A model generated the notes under the pieces. That model was not told the origin of the DNA, ran no database searches, and worked only from the letters and a program-made list of their open reading frames with translations. From Mycolicibacterium rufum (GTDB lineage Bacteria; Actinomycetota; Actinomycetes; Mycobacteriales; Mycobacteriaceae), in contig NZ_CP092428.2 of assembly GCF_022374875.2 (NCBI RefSeq), positions 1 through 64,000 on the forward strand: a DNA stretch of 64,000 bases, in the 5' to 3' direction. Below, in pieces: positions 35,739-46,723 of the stretch. The position numbers and the translations under genes are program-made. How positions within the stretch are numbered: the first letter of the stretch is position 1; the number at the start of each line of letters is the position of its first letter.

Positions 35739-36419
35739 TCAGGGCTGCAGGGTCTCCATGACGGAGATCTCGCTTTGCTGGCTTTCGATGAGCGATCGCG
35801 CGATCGCCATCGCCCGAGGATTCGACCCTGCTTCCAGCTGGTCACGCGCGGCCGAGATCGTGAAACGGTGCTGTCGGATCATCAACTCCAGATATTGGCC
35901 CGCCGCACCCGTCCCGGTCGCGCCGGTGACGCGACGGACGTCGGCGTCCACGGCGAGCGGATGTTCACCCGGCGCAACTGCGACGTTGGGCTTGCCCGCC
36001 GCAGGACGGGGCCCGACGGTCATGGGGGTGAATCCCCAATCGACGAGGAGCGCCTGCAGCTCGTTGACGTAGGTGGTGCTGCCCGCGCTGATTTGTCTGG
36101 CGATGTCCCGGATCTCGGGTGCGATGCCTTGCTTGACGGTGGTCGAATTGCTCAATGCAACAGCTTGACCGCTGTGGTCGATGATGTCGAAGGCGAACAA
36201 GACGTCGAACCGAGTGTGCGGCTGGTCGGCGACGGCACCCGCGGCGCTCGAAGGACCCGGCGACGACACACGGCCCGTGTCGCCGCAGCCCGCGACGACG
36301 ATCATCGTCACACCTGCGAGTGCCACCCATGCCGCGCGGACCGGTCGCCCGGTGCCCGTTCTCAGATCGTCGCGCACGCGGTCCCTTTCATCGCCGCCTG
36401 CATGGAGCGACGGTGACAT
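35739..36419 (-). CDS. DUF305 lipoprotein (copy 1)
   Basis: About 226 residues from ATG 36419; the frame is open further upstream, and a start nearer the signal peptide (AAWVALAGVTMIVVAGC) is possible. After the lipid Cys comes a DUF305-like, ferritin-fold helical domain with LMIRQHRFTISAARDQLEAG and SLIESQQSEISVMETLQP. The usual first HHxQA motif is degenerate here (FDIIDHSGQAVALS). The family often accompanies copper-resistance genes. It converges on ctaG. Confidence 0.75.
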   Translation of the reverse strand: MSPSLHAGGDERDRVRDDLRTGTGRPVRAAWVALAGVTMIVVAGCGDTGRVSSPGPSSAAGAVADQPHTRFDVLFAFDIIDHSGQAVALSNSTTVKQGIAPEIRDIARQISAGSTTYVNELQALLVDWGFTPMTVGPRPAAGKPNVAVAPGEHPLAVDADVRRVTGATGTGAAGQYLELMIRQHRFTISAARDQLEAGSNPRAMAIARSLIESQQSEISVMETLQP

Positions 36420-36515
36420 CGTTGCCCGCCGAAGCCCGGTCAGAAGGCCGCCTACACCGTGTTGGTGACCCCATCGCCGAACCTCGTAACGCAAGAATGC
36501 GAAGCAATGGCCACA

Positions 36516-36535
36516 TACGTAGTCACATAGTAGAT
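36516..36535 (+). promoter_or_regulatory. Shared dyad TAC[G/T]-N10-GTAG, copy 5
   Basis: TACG at 36516 and GTAGAT at 36530. TAGATT (36531-36536) as -10 predicts a transcript starting at about 36543, which is exactly the GTG of the small ORF downstream. Confidence 0.65.
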
Positions 36536-36542
36536 TGGTGGT

Positions 36543-36746
36543 GTGAAGAGTGCACTGGCCGTGTCCTGCCACGGACCGCGGTCGAGTTGGCCTCAGCAGC
36601 GCCACGTGCGGCCGACGGGCCGACTGGCTCGCCGATGGATCGCGACGGCGCTACTGTTGGCCCTGAGTTTGGCGGTGTTGGCCATGCTTGTGGCCGACCC
36701 CGCCGCCGCTCACCTTGCGGGCATGGCCGACCTCCCGCACTTCTAG
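36543..36746 (+). CDS. Small membrane peptide, probably leaderless
   Basis: 67 residues starting with GTG. One helix (WIATALLLALSLAVLAMLVADPAAAHLAG) follows a basic N-terminal segment. The start lies 7 bp after a putative -10 inside a copy of the shared dyad, so the mRNA would begin at the start codon. No family is recognised. The promoter position is the main argument that it is real. From 36747 to 36864 nothing is seen. Confidence 0.5.
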   Translation: MKSALAVSCHGPRSSWPQQRHVRPTGRLARRWIATALLLALSLAVLAMLVADPAAAHLAGMADLPHF

Positions 36747-36864
36747 CCAGCCGCAGAAGCGCCACGAACCCTGCCATAGCCGCATTTACGGCGCAATGAC
36801 GCCGTGCAGCACGGTATTTGGATGCGCCAAGAATGTCGTGAAGTCCTTGAGCGCGGTGAGCCGC

Positions 36865-37809
36865 TCACGCGAAGCAGATCAGTACGCCCGATAGCGACAG
36901 CGTGACGATCGCCAACGGTGTGGCGGCCATCGCCGCCACCGCACCGCTGAGCGTGACTTGGGTCTGGATGCGGGCGAAGCGTCGTGGTGGCTTCGACAAC
37001 CGCTCGGCACGGGCGAGCACGGCGATACCGGCGGCGGCCAGACCGTGAGCCGGGGCGGTGGCGCCAGAGAGGGTCAACAAGCCTGCGAGCAGCGGCTGAC
37101 GGCCGTGGCGACGAGCGGCCGCATCGTCGGCGCACATTTCCAACAGAGAACTGACGTGGCTGGCTGCGCTCGCGAAGAGCCCGCATGTGGGCAGCGCGGC
37201 GGTCAGGCCGCGCGTCGCAGCGACGATGTAGGCGTGCCGGCCGTCGAGGTGAGCACGCTCGTGGGCCACGACGGCCGCCAGTTGGTTTTCATCGAGCGCG
37301 GCCAGAGCTGCGGAGGTCACCACGATCGCCGGTGGGCGTCCCGCCACGCAATACGCCGCAGGCTCGGTTGCCTCGATGACCACGACGTCGCTGCCATGTG
37401 AACGGCCCACCAGGCGCACGGCGTCGGCGTGCGCGAAGGTGTGGGTGCGCATCCGGCCCAGAGCGCGGCCTATTCGAATGACGACGGCGATCAGACTTCC
37501 GACCGCGATGGCCACCGCGACGGTTGCGACGATTCGCGCCGGCCACCCGGCGTGGCCGACGAGAATGGCGCGCAGACGTTCTAGGCACGTGACGAGCAGC
37601 GCGTCGGGGCTGTCCCAATGCCCAGCGGCCTCGATGAGCAGCAGCGCGACGGCGGCAACCGAGCAGCCGAGCACCGTCACGACAGCGGTGATCCACGCGG
37701 CTATCGCCAGGCGCGGAGCCCCGCCGTCGGCGGTGATATGGACCAGCAGCTTCGGTGCGATCGCCAGGACCGCCGCGACATAGAGCAGCAAAGCCGCCGC
37801 GACGGTCAT
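36865..37809 (-). CDS. M56 family (BlaR1-like) membrane metalloprotease
   Basis: 314 residues, about four membrane helices. The zinc motif HERAH is at residues 183-187 (VVAHERAHLDGRHAYIVAA) and the third ligand region is LLEMCADDAAARR. It follows blaI with an ATGA overlap. In BlaR1/MecR1 this protease is activated by an external penicillin-binding domain and then inactivates the BlaI repressor. Here no such sensor domain is present, so the signal must be different. Confidence 0.88.
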   Translation of the reverse strand: MTVAAALLLYVAAVLAIAPKLLVHITADGGAPRLAIAAWITAVVTVLGCSVAAVALLLIEAAGHWDSPDALLVTCLERLRAILVGHAGWPARIVATVAVAIAVGSLIAVVIRIGRALGRMRTHTFAHADAVRLVGRSHGSDVVVIEATEPAAYCVAGRPPAIVVTSAALAALDENQLAAVVAHERAHLDGRHAYIVAATRGLTAALPTCGLFASAASHVSSLLEMCADDAAARRHGRQPLLAGLLTLSGATAPAHGLAAAGIAVLARAERLSKPPRRFARIQTQVTLSGAVAAMAATPLAIVTLSLSGVLICFA

Positions 37810-38192
37810 CGGCGACCTGACTTGCGGGCCAGGCGCCGCAGCGCAGCACGCAAGTCAGCGGATTCCTCTGCATCGATCTGCGCCACGAAATGACTCAGGA
37901 CCGCCTCCGACCGACCGCCGCCGCTCAGTGCCTCCAACATGAGTCGTGCACTGTGCTCCTCGCGAGTCAGGGTCGGCCGGTAGCGATACGCCTTGCCGTC
38001 GCGTTCACGCGACAGCCAACCCTTGCCATGCAAGTTGTCCATCGTCGACATCACTGTGGTGTACGCGATGTGGCGTTCGGTGCTCAACTCGTCGAAGATG
38101 TCCCTGACCGTGGTGTCGGCCTCGGGGTCACGATTCCAGAGGCGATCCATGATCGACGCTTCGAGCTCTCCGAAGCCACGCACCCGAGCCAT
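37806..38192 (-). CDS. blaI: BlaI/MecI/CopY family repressor
   Basis: 128 residues. A winged helix (FGELEASIMDRLWNRD, then YTTVMSTMDNLHGKGWLSRERDGKAYRY) and a C-terminal dimerisation helix region (LSHFVAQIDAEESADLRAAL). A good ribosome-binding site (AGGAGG) precedes the ATG. It should form a dimer that binds a dyad and be cleared by the M56 protease. It is the best local candidate for the regulator of the shared dyad, although its own promoter does not contain an exact copy. Confidence 0.92.
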   Translation of the reverse strand: MARVRGFGELEASIMDRLWNRDPEADTTVRDIFDELSTERHIAYTTVMSTMDNLHGKGWLSRERDGKAYRYRPTLTREEHSARLMLEALSGGGRSEAVLSHFVAQIDAEESADLRAALRRLARKSGRR

Positions 38193-38311
38193 GATCGAAC
38201 CTCCTGAATTGGTCAGTAGGTAGCTTACGGTGTCGATCGGTGTGCCGGCGCTGAAGTGAGCGCACGGCGCCGACTGTGATCGCGCGGCGGCCAGCCGGGC
38301 TCGACGTGATT

Positions 38312-38327
38312 CTACTGACGTCAGTAG
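38312..38327. promoter_or_regulatory. Perfect 16-bp palindrome upstream of blaI
   Basis: CTACTGACGTCAGTAG is perfectly symmetric and lies 120 bp upstream of blaI. It uses the same CTAC/GTAG half-sites as the shared dyad but with a shorter spacer (TAC-N8-GTA, not N11). CAGTAGGTAG near 38213-38222 adds another half-site closer to the gene. Confidence 0.5.
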
Positions 38328-38476
38328 CTGGCTGGTAGCCTTCAGCGGCGGGCTGCATCAGCGATGCTGCCGGCACTCCAGGTCGGGCCTTCCGCCTCTG
38401 ATCGCCCGGCCTCTCCTGGGGAGTTGTCTTCGTGAGACGGCTGTGCTCGCATTGTGTAGACGGTCAGGCAGCTGCC

Positions 38477-39496
38477 CTAGCCGTTAGGCACTCCCCGTTC
38501 CCCCAACCACGCCATCGGATCGGTCTTGACCGATCCGTTGCGGTGCACCTCGAAGTGCAGGTGCGGTCCCGTCGAATTGCCTCGGTTGCCCATGGTGGCG
38601 ATCTGGTCGCCGGCCATCACCCGCTGGCCCGTTTGCACCATCGTGGTGTCGATGTGACCGTAGAGCGTAACTGTGCCGTCCGCGGCAAGGATCTTGACCC
38701 ACATGCCGAAACCCGGTGTCGGACCGGAGGCAATCACGTCGCCATCGGATGCGGCGTAGATCGGAGTGCCGACGGCGTTGGCGATGTCGAGTCCGGCGTG
38801 CAGGGTGCCCCACCGGGCTCCGAAGCCCGATGTCAGGATGCCTCGGGCAGGAAAGGTGAACTGGGGGCGCCGAAGTCGCGCCTCCCGCTGCGCCCGCTCC
38901 TGAGCGAAGGCCGCGCCGTTGGCCAATTCCTGTCGATGGATCCCAGCATCGAAACCGTTTGCCACAGGGATGATCTGCATCCCCGAGGCGTCGGGGAGGG
39001 CAGTCGGGGACGCCGCAGAGTCGGCGACCAAAACCGGCTGCTGCGCCTCGGTTTCGTCGACCGCTGCGTTCGCTGCGGCGGCGATCGCGCCGACGGCGAT
39101 AGCAGTGATGACCAACCTGCTGTGCACCGCACCGGTGGCCGCGGGGGTTCGTCGATGCGCTCCGCCAGATGCGCGGAGGGTAGCGCCCGACTGCGCCCGA
39201 GACGGCGGTGGACGTTCCCTAAGACGTGCCCCGCCGACGGGAGCCGGCACGGTCGGTGACGCTGCCTTCGTGGCACCTTTCGATGGGAGCAGCAGCCGTG
39301 GCGACTCATCGGCCACATCGTTGAGGTCGTCGAGTTCCGGTGCGCTCAACACCTCGAAGTCCATAGCGAACGGATCGCTGCGACAATTGGCCATATCCAG
39401 CAACGCGCCGAACTCGCCGAAGGCGATGATCTCGGTGACGTCAGTGGCCCCACGATCGGCCGGCGCGTCTGGTCGCGCGAGTCGGTGGTGCACCAC
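38477..39496 (-). CDS. M23 family peptidoglycan endopeptidase (LytM-like)
   Basis: 339 residues at most; the true start may be further in. A polar N-terminal region is followed by a single membrane helix (LVITAIAVGAIAAAANAAV) and a C-terminal LytM domain: GARWGTLHAGLDIANAVG (HxxxD zinc motif), GPTPGFGMWVKI, and GPHLHFEVHRNG (HxH). The family cleaves peptide cross-links and includes mycobacterial M23 proteins. A long acidic cytoplasmic N terminus (about 125 residues) is unusual. Confidence 0.87.
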   Translation of the reverse strand: MVHHRLARPDAPADRGATDVTEIIAFGEFGALLDMANCRSDPFAMDFEVLSAPELDDLNDVADESPRLLLPSKGATKAASPTVPAPVGGARLRERPPPSRAQSGATLRASGGAHRRTPAATGAVHSRLVITAIAVGAIAAAANAAVDETEAQQPVLVADSAASPTALPDASGMQIIPVANGFDAGIHRQELANGAAFAQERAQREARLRRPQFTFPARGILTSGFGARWGTLHAGLDIANAVGTPIYAASDGDVIASGPTPGFGMWVKILAADGTVTLYGHIDTTMVQTGQRVMAGDQIATMGNRGNSTGPHLHFEVHRNGSVKTDPMAWLGERGVPNG

Positions 39497-39683
39497 TTCG
39501 AAGTCGATCCTTTGCCGTTACCGATTCGTTATCTGGTTGGCGAGACGCTAACCCAACACCGGCTACTGGGCAAGTCACGAACCGCCGATGAACGCCCCCG
39601 CCTGACATCACACGTTACTTAATGGGTTGGGACGCAATCGGTTTAATCAGGAACGCACGCAACAACGTGAGGAGCTACTTTGC

Positions 39684-39703
39684 TAAGTACGTACGTAGTA
39701 GAA
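39684..39703. promoter_or_regulatory. Weak copy of the shared dyad (TAAG-N10-GTAG)
   Basis: TAAG at 39684 and GTAGAA at 39698, with overlapping GTAC repeats. It departs from the consensus in the left half. It lies in the 510-bp gap between the M23 and ctaD genes, about 190 bp upstream of the M23 start. Confidence 0.35.
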
Positions 39704-39924
39704 CCAGATTAAGGACGACCGTCAGGCTCGGACGTCGTTCGTGACACCTCAATACAGCTCCCCGCGCCGCGAGACTGGCACCTCCCTAACGCACCGGAGG
39801 TCGGCTCGAAGGGGCTGGGCCGGAGCGGGTGCGAGTGCTGGCTCGGCACCCGCCCCGGCAGGACGCCCGTCACCGGGCGATGTGGCTCACTGATGGGTCC
39901 AGCACTTCCAACTACACAAGCTAG

Positions 39925-41752
<1,828 letters not shown>

Positions 41753-41879
41753 ACCGATCGGCCACAATGCTGATATGCAAAGGCGCGCGCTATTCCAGCC
41801 TTATGCGCGGTCACTGCCGAGGCGGCCTCATGCCGCTGTTGAGGCCGCAGCGGGTCGGTGAATCACCTAAAAGGCCTAC

Positions 41880-42395
41880 ATGATTCGGGGAGACTTCGAG
41901 ATGGCCGAGGTGATGTGGGAGGCCGCCGAACCCTGCCTTACGGAAGCGCAGCGTGTGACGGCGCTCACGGCGCTACACGTTGGTGAGCCGAGCATGGCCA
42001 TTCTGGTGGTAGTAAAAGCCCTGTCCCGCAGCGGTTATCCACTGCCGTCCGAGCTGCACGAGGAATTCCACGAGTGGTTGCGGCAGCGTCCAGGTGCAGG
42101 GTCTAACCCCGAGTGGTCGCTCCTCGAACTCCGCGTCATGGCAGCCGACGTGAAGGCAACCGCCGACGTAAGCATGATCAACGGTTGTTTCGGCGATGCA
42201 ACCCTCTGCTACTTCATCCTCGACGACGCTGGCGTGGCGGATGCCTCCCCGGAGCAACAAGCCGACGCGCTGAGGGCATGGCTATCAGCTAATCGACCGA
42301 GTCCATCGCTGCGAGCAGATATGCGGCTCAATGGATTCGGATTTCTTCTCGACACTCCCGAACCTCCGTCATGCGGCGGGCTGGGCACGCCGTGA
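41880..42395 (+). CDS. Hypothetical protein
   Basis: 171 residues from ATG 41880 with AAAGG before it. The composition is that of a soluble protein: residues 10-75 are helical (WEAAEPCLTEAQRVTALTAL, then HEEFHEWLRQRPG), and the tail is polar (LRADMRLNGFGFLLDTPEP). No signal peptide or known motif. It lies between ctaD and ccsB in the same direction, 127 bp after ctaD, and may be a late member of that transcript. Confidence 0.5.
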   Translation: MIRGDFEMAEVMWEAAEPCLTEAQRVTALTALHVGEPSMAILVVVKALSRSGYPLPSELHEEFHEWLRQRPGAGSNPEWSLLELRVMAADVKATADVSMINGCFGDATLCYFILDDAGVADASPEQQADALRAWLSANRPSPSLRADMRLNGFGFLLDTPEPPSCGGLGTP

Positions 42396-42564
42396 ACGTT
42401 TTCGGGTCGCGGCAGCCGACCGCACACTGGGTCCAATACCGTAAACAGACGTCGCGCTCGCAGAGACGATCGCAGGGAGGCGAGACGAGCGGAGGCAGAC
42501 GAGCGAGGTTGTGGTCTGGCTACGCTACGCCGATAGTCCTCAACGGCAGCGTGAGATCTCAGAC

Positions 42565-43545
42565 GTGAACGTAGTTGGCACACGGGAATCTCTGGCGCTG
42601 TATTCGGACTGGGCGTACGCATCAGCGGTGGGCGTGCTGACGCTTGCATTGTTGCTTCTTGCAGCGACTTTCGCGATCGGTCGGACAAGGACACTCGAGA
42701 GGTCTATGGCACCTGTAGGGGTCTCGCTCGACAGCGCAAGCCCGGGTGTCGTCACCGAGATGCCGCGGCGATCGCGGGCAGAACGTATGGAGCGTGCTGG
42801 AATAGCCGTGGTCTTCGTGGGTGCCGTCTTACTCCTGATGTGCATTGTCCTGCGCGGCTTGGCGACCTCGCGTGCCCCCTGGGGCAACATGTACGAGTTC
42901 ATCAACTTGACTTGCTTGTGCGGCCTCGTCGCCGCGGCAGTCGTGTTGCGCCGCCCGCAGTTTCGCGCGCTGTGGGTGTTTGTCCTGATCCCGGTGTTGA
43001 TTCTGCTCGCGGTGTCGGGCAAGTGGCTGTATGCCGACGCCGCGCCCGTGATGCCTGCGCTGCAGTCGTATTGGTTGCCTATTCATGTGTCGGTGGTGAG
43101 CCTCGGCTCCGGTGTGTTCCTTGTCGCCGGAGTGGCAAGCATTCTGTTCCTGGCCAAGACGTCGACTCATGGTGAGCTGCGGGGCGACGGGGGGAACGGG
43201 TACGTCGCGGGCATCATGTCCAGGTTGCCCGATGCACAAGTTCTGGACAGGATCGCCTACCGCACCACGATCTTTGCGTTCCCGACTTTCGGGTTTGGCG
43301 TCATCTTCGGCGCGATCTGGGCCGAGGAGACGTGGGGACGCTTCTGGGGTTGGGACCCCAAGGAGACGGTGTCGTTCATCGCATGGGTTGCCTACGCGGC
43401 CTACTTGCATGCCCGCTCCACCGCGGGGTGGCGTGACAGGAAGGCTGCTTGGATCAACGTGGCCGGCTTCGTGGCGATGGTCTTCAACCTGTTTTTCATC
43501 AATCTGGTGATTGCTGGGTTGCACTCCTACGCCGGGGTGGGCTGA
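42565..43545 (+). CDS. ccsB: Cytochrome c biogenesis protein CcsB (CcsA/ResC family)
   Basis: 326 residues from the GTG at 42565; the frame is open upstream to 42511, but homologues begin near SLALYSDWAYASA. Eight or so helices with the haem-handling motif WGRFWGWDPKET and conserved His residues (PIHVSVVSLGSG, AGLHSYAGVG). It brings haem to apocytochrome c in system II maturation. Its usual partner ResB is not in the window, while the thiol partners TlpA (33888) and CcdA (51610) are. Nomenclature differs: the M. tuberculosis homologue is often called CcsA. Confidence 0.92.
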   Translation: MNVVGTRESLALYSDWAYASAVGVLTLALLLLAATFAIGRTRTLERSMAPVGVSLDSASPGVVTEMPRRSRAERMERAGIAVVFVGAVLLLMCIVLRGLATSRAPWGNMYEFINLTCLCGLVAAAVVLRRPQFRALWVFVLIPVLILLAVSGKWLYADAAPVMPALQSYWLPIHVSVVSLGSGVFLVAGVASILFLAKTSTHGELRGDGGNGYVAGIMSRLPDAQVLDRIAYRTTIFAFPTFGFGVIFGAIWAEETWGRFWGWDPKETVSFIAWVAYAAYLHARSTAGWRDRKAAWINVAGFVAMVFNLFFINLVIAGLHSYAGVG

Positions 43546-43648
43546 CGTCGAGGCCAGAGGGTGCGGACGTACTCGGCACACCAGTTTCGTCTGGCCGCGT
43601 CATGACCGCGGCTGAACTCATGACTCCCGTGGTGTCGTCTCGACGACC

Positions 43649-45835
43649 ATGCTGACCTCCGCCCCGCCCCGGACGGCGCCGCGTACCGATTCCGGGCGCC
43701 CCGCCCCTGCCTTGACGGGCACTGGGGCTCCCGGGTTCTACCGCCACGACCTCGACGGCCTGCGCGGCATCGCCATCGCGCTGGTCGCGGTGTTCCACGT
43801 GTGGTTCGGCCGGGTCTCCGGTGGCGTCGACGTGTTCCTCGCGTTGTCCGGCTTCTTCTTCGGCGGCCGGCTGCTGCGCGCCGCCCTGACGTCGACCGCC
43901 TCCCTGGCACCCGTGCCCGAGGTCAGGCGTCTGGTCCGGCGCCTGCTTCCCGCGCTGGTGGTGGTCCTCGCGGCCTCCGCGGGGTTGACGATCCTCGTTC
44001 AGCCCGAGACCCGGTGGGAGACGTTCGCCGATCAGAGCCTCGCGAGCCTCGGCTATTACCAGAACTGGGAACTGTCGAGCACGGCAGCGAACTACCTGCG
44101 CGCGAGCGAGGCGGTCAGCCCGCTGCAGCACATTTGGTCGATGTCGGTGCAGGGGCAGTTCTACCTCGCATTCCTGCTGCTGGTATTCGGCATCGGCTTC
44201 CTGCTGCGCCGCCTACTCGTGGGCAGGCACCTGCGGGTCCTTCTGATCGTCCTGCTATCGGCGCTCACCATCGCCTCATTCGTGTACGCGATCGGTGCGC
44301 ACCAGGCCGACCAGACCACTGCCTACTACAACAGCTTCGCCCGGGCCTGGGAGTTATTGCTCGGGGCGCTGGCGGGGGCGTTGGTGCAGCACGTCCGGTG
44401 GCCGATGTGGCTGCGGACCCTCGTCTCGGTGCTCGCACTGGCCGCGATCCTGTCGTGTGGCGCGTTCATCGACGGCGTCGCGGAGTTCCCCGGACCGTGG
44501 GCGCTGGTCCCGGTCGGGGCGACCATCCTGCTCATCCTGAGCGCCGCCAACCGTGCCGCCGACCCGCACCTCGCCCGCGCCGACGGCCGGATGCCCCTGC
44601 CGAACCGCCTCCTGGCCACCAAGCCGTTCGTCTCCCTCGGCGCGATGGCCTACTCGCTGTACCTGTGGCACTGGCCGCTGCTGATCTTCTGGCTCGCCTA
44701 CAGCGGACATGCACAGGCCAACCTGGCCGAGGGCGCGGGCGTCCTGCTGGTCTCCGGGGTGCTGGCCTGGCTGACGACCCGCTACATCGAGGTGCCGCTG
44801 CGGCTGCGTGCGACCAGCTCGGCCAAAAAGGCGAAGGCCGCCGTACCGCTGCGCACGCGCCTGCTTAGGCCCACCATCGTGTTGGGCTCGGTGGTGACGC
44901 TGTTGGGCGTGGCGCTGACGGCGGCGTCGTTCACCTGGCGCGAGCACGTGGCGGTCCAGCGCGCCAACGGCGAGGAGCTGGCCGGGCTGTCGCCCCGCGA
45001 CTACCCCGGTGCACGCGCGCTGATCGACCACGCCAAGGTCCCCAAGCTGCCGATGCGGCCGACGGTCCTGGAGGCCAAGGACGACCTGCCGCAGAGCACC
45101 GCCGACAGCTGCATCAGCGACTTCGCGGACCCGAGTCTGCGCGAGTGCGCTTTTGGTTCCAAAACCGCGACCCGCACCATCGCGGTGGCGGGCGGCTCGC
45201 ACGCCGAGCACTGGATCACTGCGCTGGACCTGCTCGGCCGGCTGTACGGCTTCAAGGTCGTGACCTATCTCAAGATGGGCTGCCCCCTATCAGGAGAGCG
45301 AGCGCCCCGTATTCCGGGGTCGGGAGAGCCGTACCCGCAGTGCTTTGATTGGGTTCAAGCCGCCATGCGCGAGATCGTCGCCGACCGACCAGATTTCGTG
45401 TTCACCACCGTGACACGACCACGGGATACGCAACCCGGCGACGTCATGCCAGATGTGTACCTGCCGATCTGGCAGGCGTTCGCAGAAAGCGGTGTGAAGG
45501 TGCTTGGCATTCGCGATACACCGTGGCTGGTCCGCAACGGCGAACCTTTCTTCCCTCGCGACTGTCTGGCCGACGGCGGCGACGCGACGACGTGTGGCAT
45601 GCCACGAGCGCTCGTCCTCGACGACGTCAATCCCGCTGCAGATCTCACGAATCGTTTCCCGCTGATGAAAGTGATCGACATGAGTAGTGCGATGTGTCGC
45701 GACGATTATTGCCGAGCCGCCGAAGGGAACATCCTGATCTACCGAGATTCTCACCACTTGACGGCGACGTACGTGCGGTCCATGGCGCCAGAACTCGGGC
45801 GCAGGATTGGTGCTTTGACGGGATGGTGGCCCTAG
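43649..45835 (+). CDS. Membrane acyltransferase with SGNH domain (OatA-like)
   Basis: 728 residues. The N-terminal half is an acyltransferase_3 domain with about ten helices, starting RHDLDGLRGIAIALVAVFHVWF (catalytic His of RxxR/HVxF type) and including GGVDVFLALSGFFF. The C-terminal extracytoplasmic half is an SGNH hydrolase-like domain: AVAGGSHAEHWI (Ser block), then MSSAMCRDDYCRAA and IYRDSHHLTATYVRSM (Asp/His block). Such proteins O-acetylate peptidoglycan or other surface sugars. It starts about 100 bp after ccsB. Confidence 0.9.
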   Translation: MLTSAPPRTAPRTDSGRPAPALTGTGAPGFYRHDLDGLRGIAIALVAVFHVWFGRVSGGVDVFLALSGFFFGGRLLRAALTSTASLAPVPEVRRLVRRLLPALVVVLAASAGLTILVQPETRWETFADQSLASLGYYQNWELSSTAANYLRASEAVSPLQHIWSMSVQGQFYLAFLLLVFGIGFLLRRLLVGRHLRVLLIVLLSALTIASFVYAIGAHQADQTTAYYNSFARAWELLLGALAGALVQHVRWPMWLRTLVSVLALAAILSCGAFIDGVAEFPGPWALVPVGATILLILSAANRAADPHLARADGRMPLPNRLLATKPFVSLGAMAYSLYLWHWPLLIFWLAYSGHAQANLAEGAGVLLVSGVLAWLTTRYIEVPLRLRATSSAKKAKAAVPLRTRLLRPTIVLGSVVTLLGVALTAASFTWREHVAVQRANGEELAGLSPRDYPGARALIDHAKVPKLPMRPTVLEAKDDLPQSTADSCISDFADPSLRECAFGSKTATRTIAVAGGSHAEHWITALDLLGRLYGFKVVTYLKMGCPLSGERAPRIPGSGEPYPQCFDWVQAAMREIVADRPDFVFTTVTRPRDTQPGDVMPDVYLPIWQAFAESGVKVLGIRDTPWLVRNGEPFFPRDCLADGGDATTCGMPRALVLDDVNPAADLTNRFPLMKVIDMSSAMCRDDYCRAAEGNILIYRDSHHLTATYVRSMAPELGRRIGALTGWWP

Positions 45836-45969
45836 CTGGGCCGTGATGCGCGCACCATGGGCGTTCTGCTTGAGGCTGTTAGAGCTTGCTCGGTTGCCAT
45901 CGTTTCTCCAGAGCGGATTCACGTAGTCCATCGCCACCACATTCCAACCATCGCGACGCCACCAACAAG

Positions 45970-45989
45970 TACTATCTAGGTACGTAGAT
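45970..45989 (+). promoter_or_regulatory. Shared dyad TAC[G/T]-N10-GTAG, copy 8
   Basis: TACT at 45970 and GTAGAT at 45984, with an extra inverted repeat TATCTA/TAGATA over it. It lies 100 bp before the small HicA-like ORF at 46090. The gap 45836-45969 shows nothing else. Confidence 0.55.
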
Positions 45990-46089
45990 AATGCGGCGGC
46001 GAGCAGAGTCCCCTCAGGGTGCGTTGCTGCGGCTACACAAGACGAGAGGGAGGAGGAGGCCTCGCCGTTTGGCAGGCCCAAAGTTGGGC

Positions 46090-46305
46090 ATGGCATACAA
46101 AAGTGAGCCACGGGGCAGAGCGCAAGCAACACGGCGTGCCGCTGGTAACGGCGAGATCGCCGCTGCCCTCGTGCAGTGGGCCGTGTCTCGGGGGTGGACC
46201 GCTCGGACCAGTCCCGATGGGTGCTGGCACTTCTACGACCCCGATGGTGAGTACGTGGCGTACTGGCCATCGAAAGCATCCTCAGGCCCCGGTCACCGTT
46301 GGTAG
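46090..46305 (+). CDS. Small basic protein, HicA-like fold possible
   Basis: 71 residues from ATG 46090; the frame is open to an ATG at 45991 that would sit right on the -10 of the dyad. The core (AALVQWAVSRGWTARTSPDGCWHFYDPDGEYVAYWPSK is the region 24-61) alternates like small HicA/dsRBD-type proteins, with W, FYDP and a final SGPGHRW. No HicB partner is seen. Function unknown; it is listed because a regulated promoter precedes it. Confidence 0.45.
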   Translation: MAYKSEPRGRAQATRRAAGNGEIAAALVQWAVSRGWTARTSPDGCWHFYDPDGEYVAYWPSKASSGPGHRW

Positions 46306-46703
46306 ACAGTGCGGCTCACCCGTTCCCCGGCAGCGCCTTGCAACGCCGGCAGGATTATTCGTGTAGCCAATGCGTGCGGGTGCGCTGGCGGCCTTGCAGC
46401 CAAATGGCGCCGTCGATATCCAATGCGGCGATCCGAGTGAGGCGCGGGCACCTTCGCGCCACATTGGTTGCGGGGCAACGGCTCTCGGGTAGGTCAGTCC
46501 GTCTACACGGGTTTCTCGCCGAGCCGTTGGCGGCACGCAGACGTTCTGCCACACGGCGGTTCCCCTGGGGGGCGTCGGAGAGGGTCTCTCGGCGGCGCCG
46601 GCGCTCGCCTTGGAATCTGTCGGGTCGCATGCGTGTCGTCGACGTCGGCGGATGCCGCCGACGCGCGGGTTCGCGCAAATTGGTGTTGACGAGTCATATG
46701 CAC
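46306..46703. other. Gap upstream of the P1B-4 ATPase
   Basis: Overlapping weak frames on both strands, none with recognisable features. The only clear signal is the dyad at its right end. Confidence 0.35.
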
Positions 46704-46723
46704 ACATGCGTATTATTGCATGT
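46704..46723 (+). promoter_or_regulatory. Dyad abutting the ATPase start codon
   Basis: ACATGC (46704-46709) and GCATGT (46718-46723) are perfect arms with an 8-bp AT-rich spacer, ending at the base before the ATG. A half-site ATATGCA precedes it (46696). It resembles the element at 61060-61085. An ArsR/SmtB-type metal repressor is the likely reader. Confidence 0.5.

Noticed and set aside
38193..38240. An exact copy of the shared dyad in the blaI promoter
   Set aside because: Half-sites GTAG are present, but none has the TAC-N11-GTA spacing; only the shorter palindrome at 38312-38327 is symmetric.
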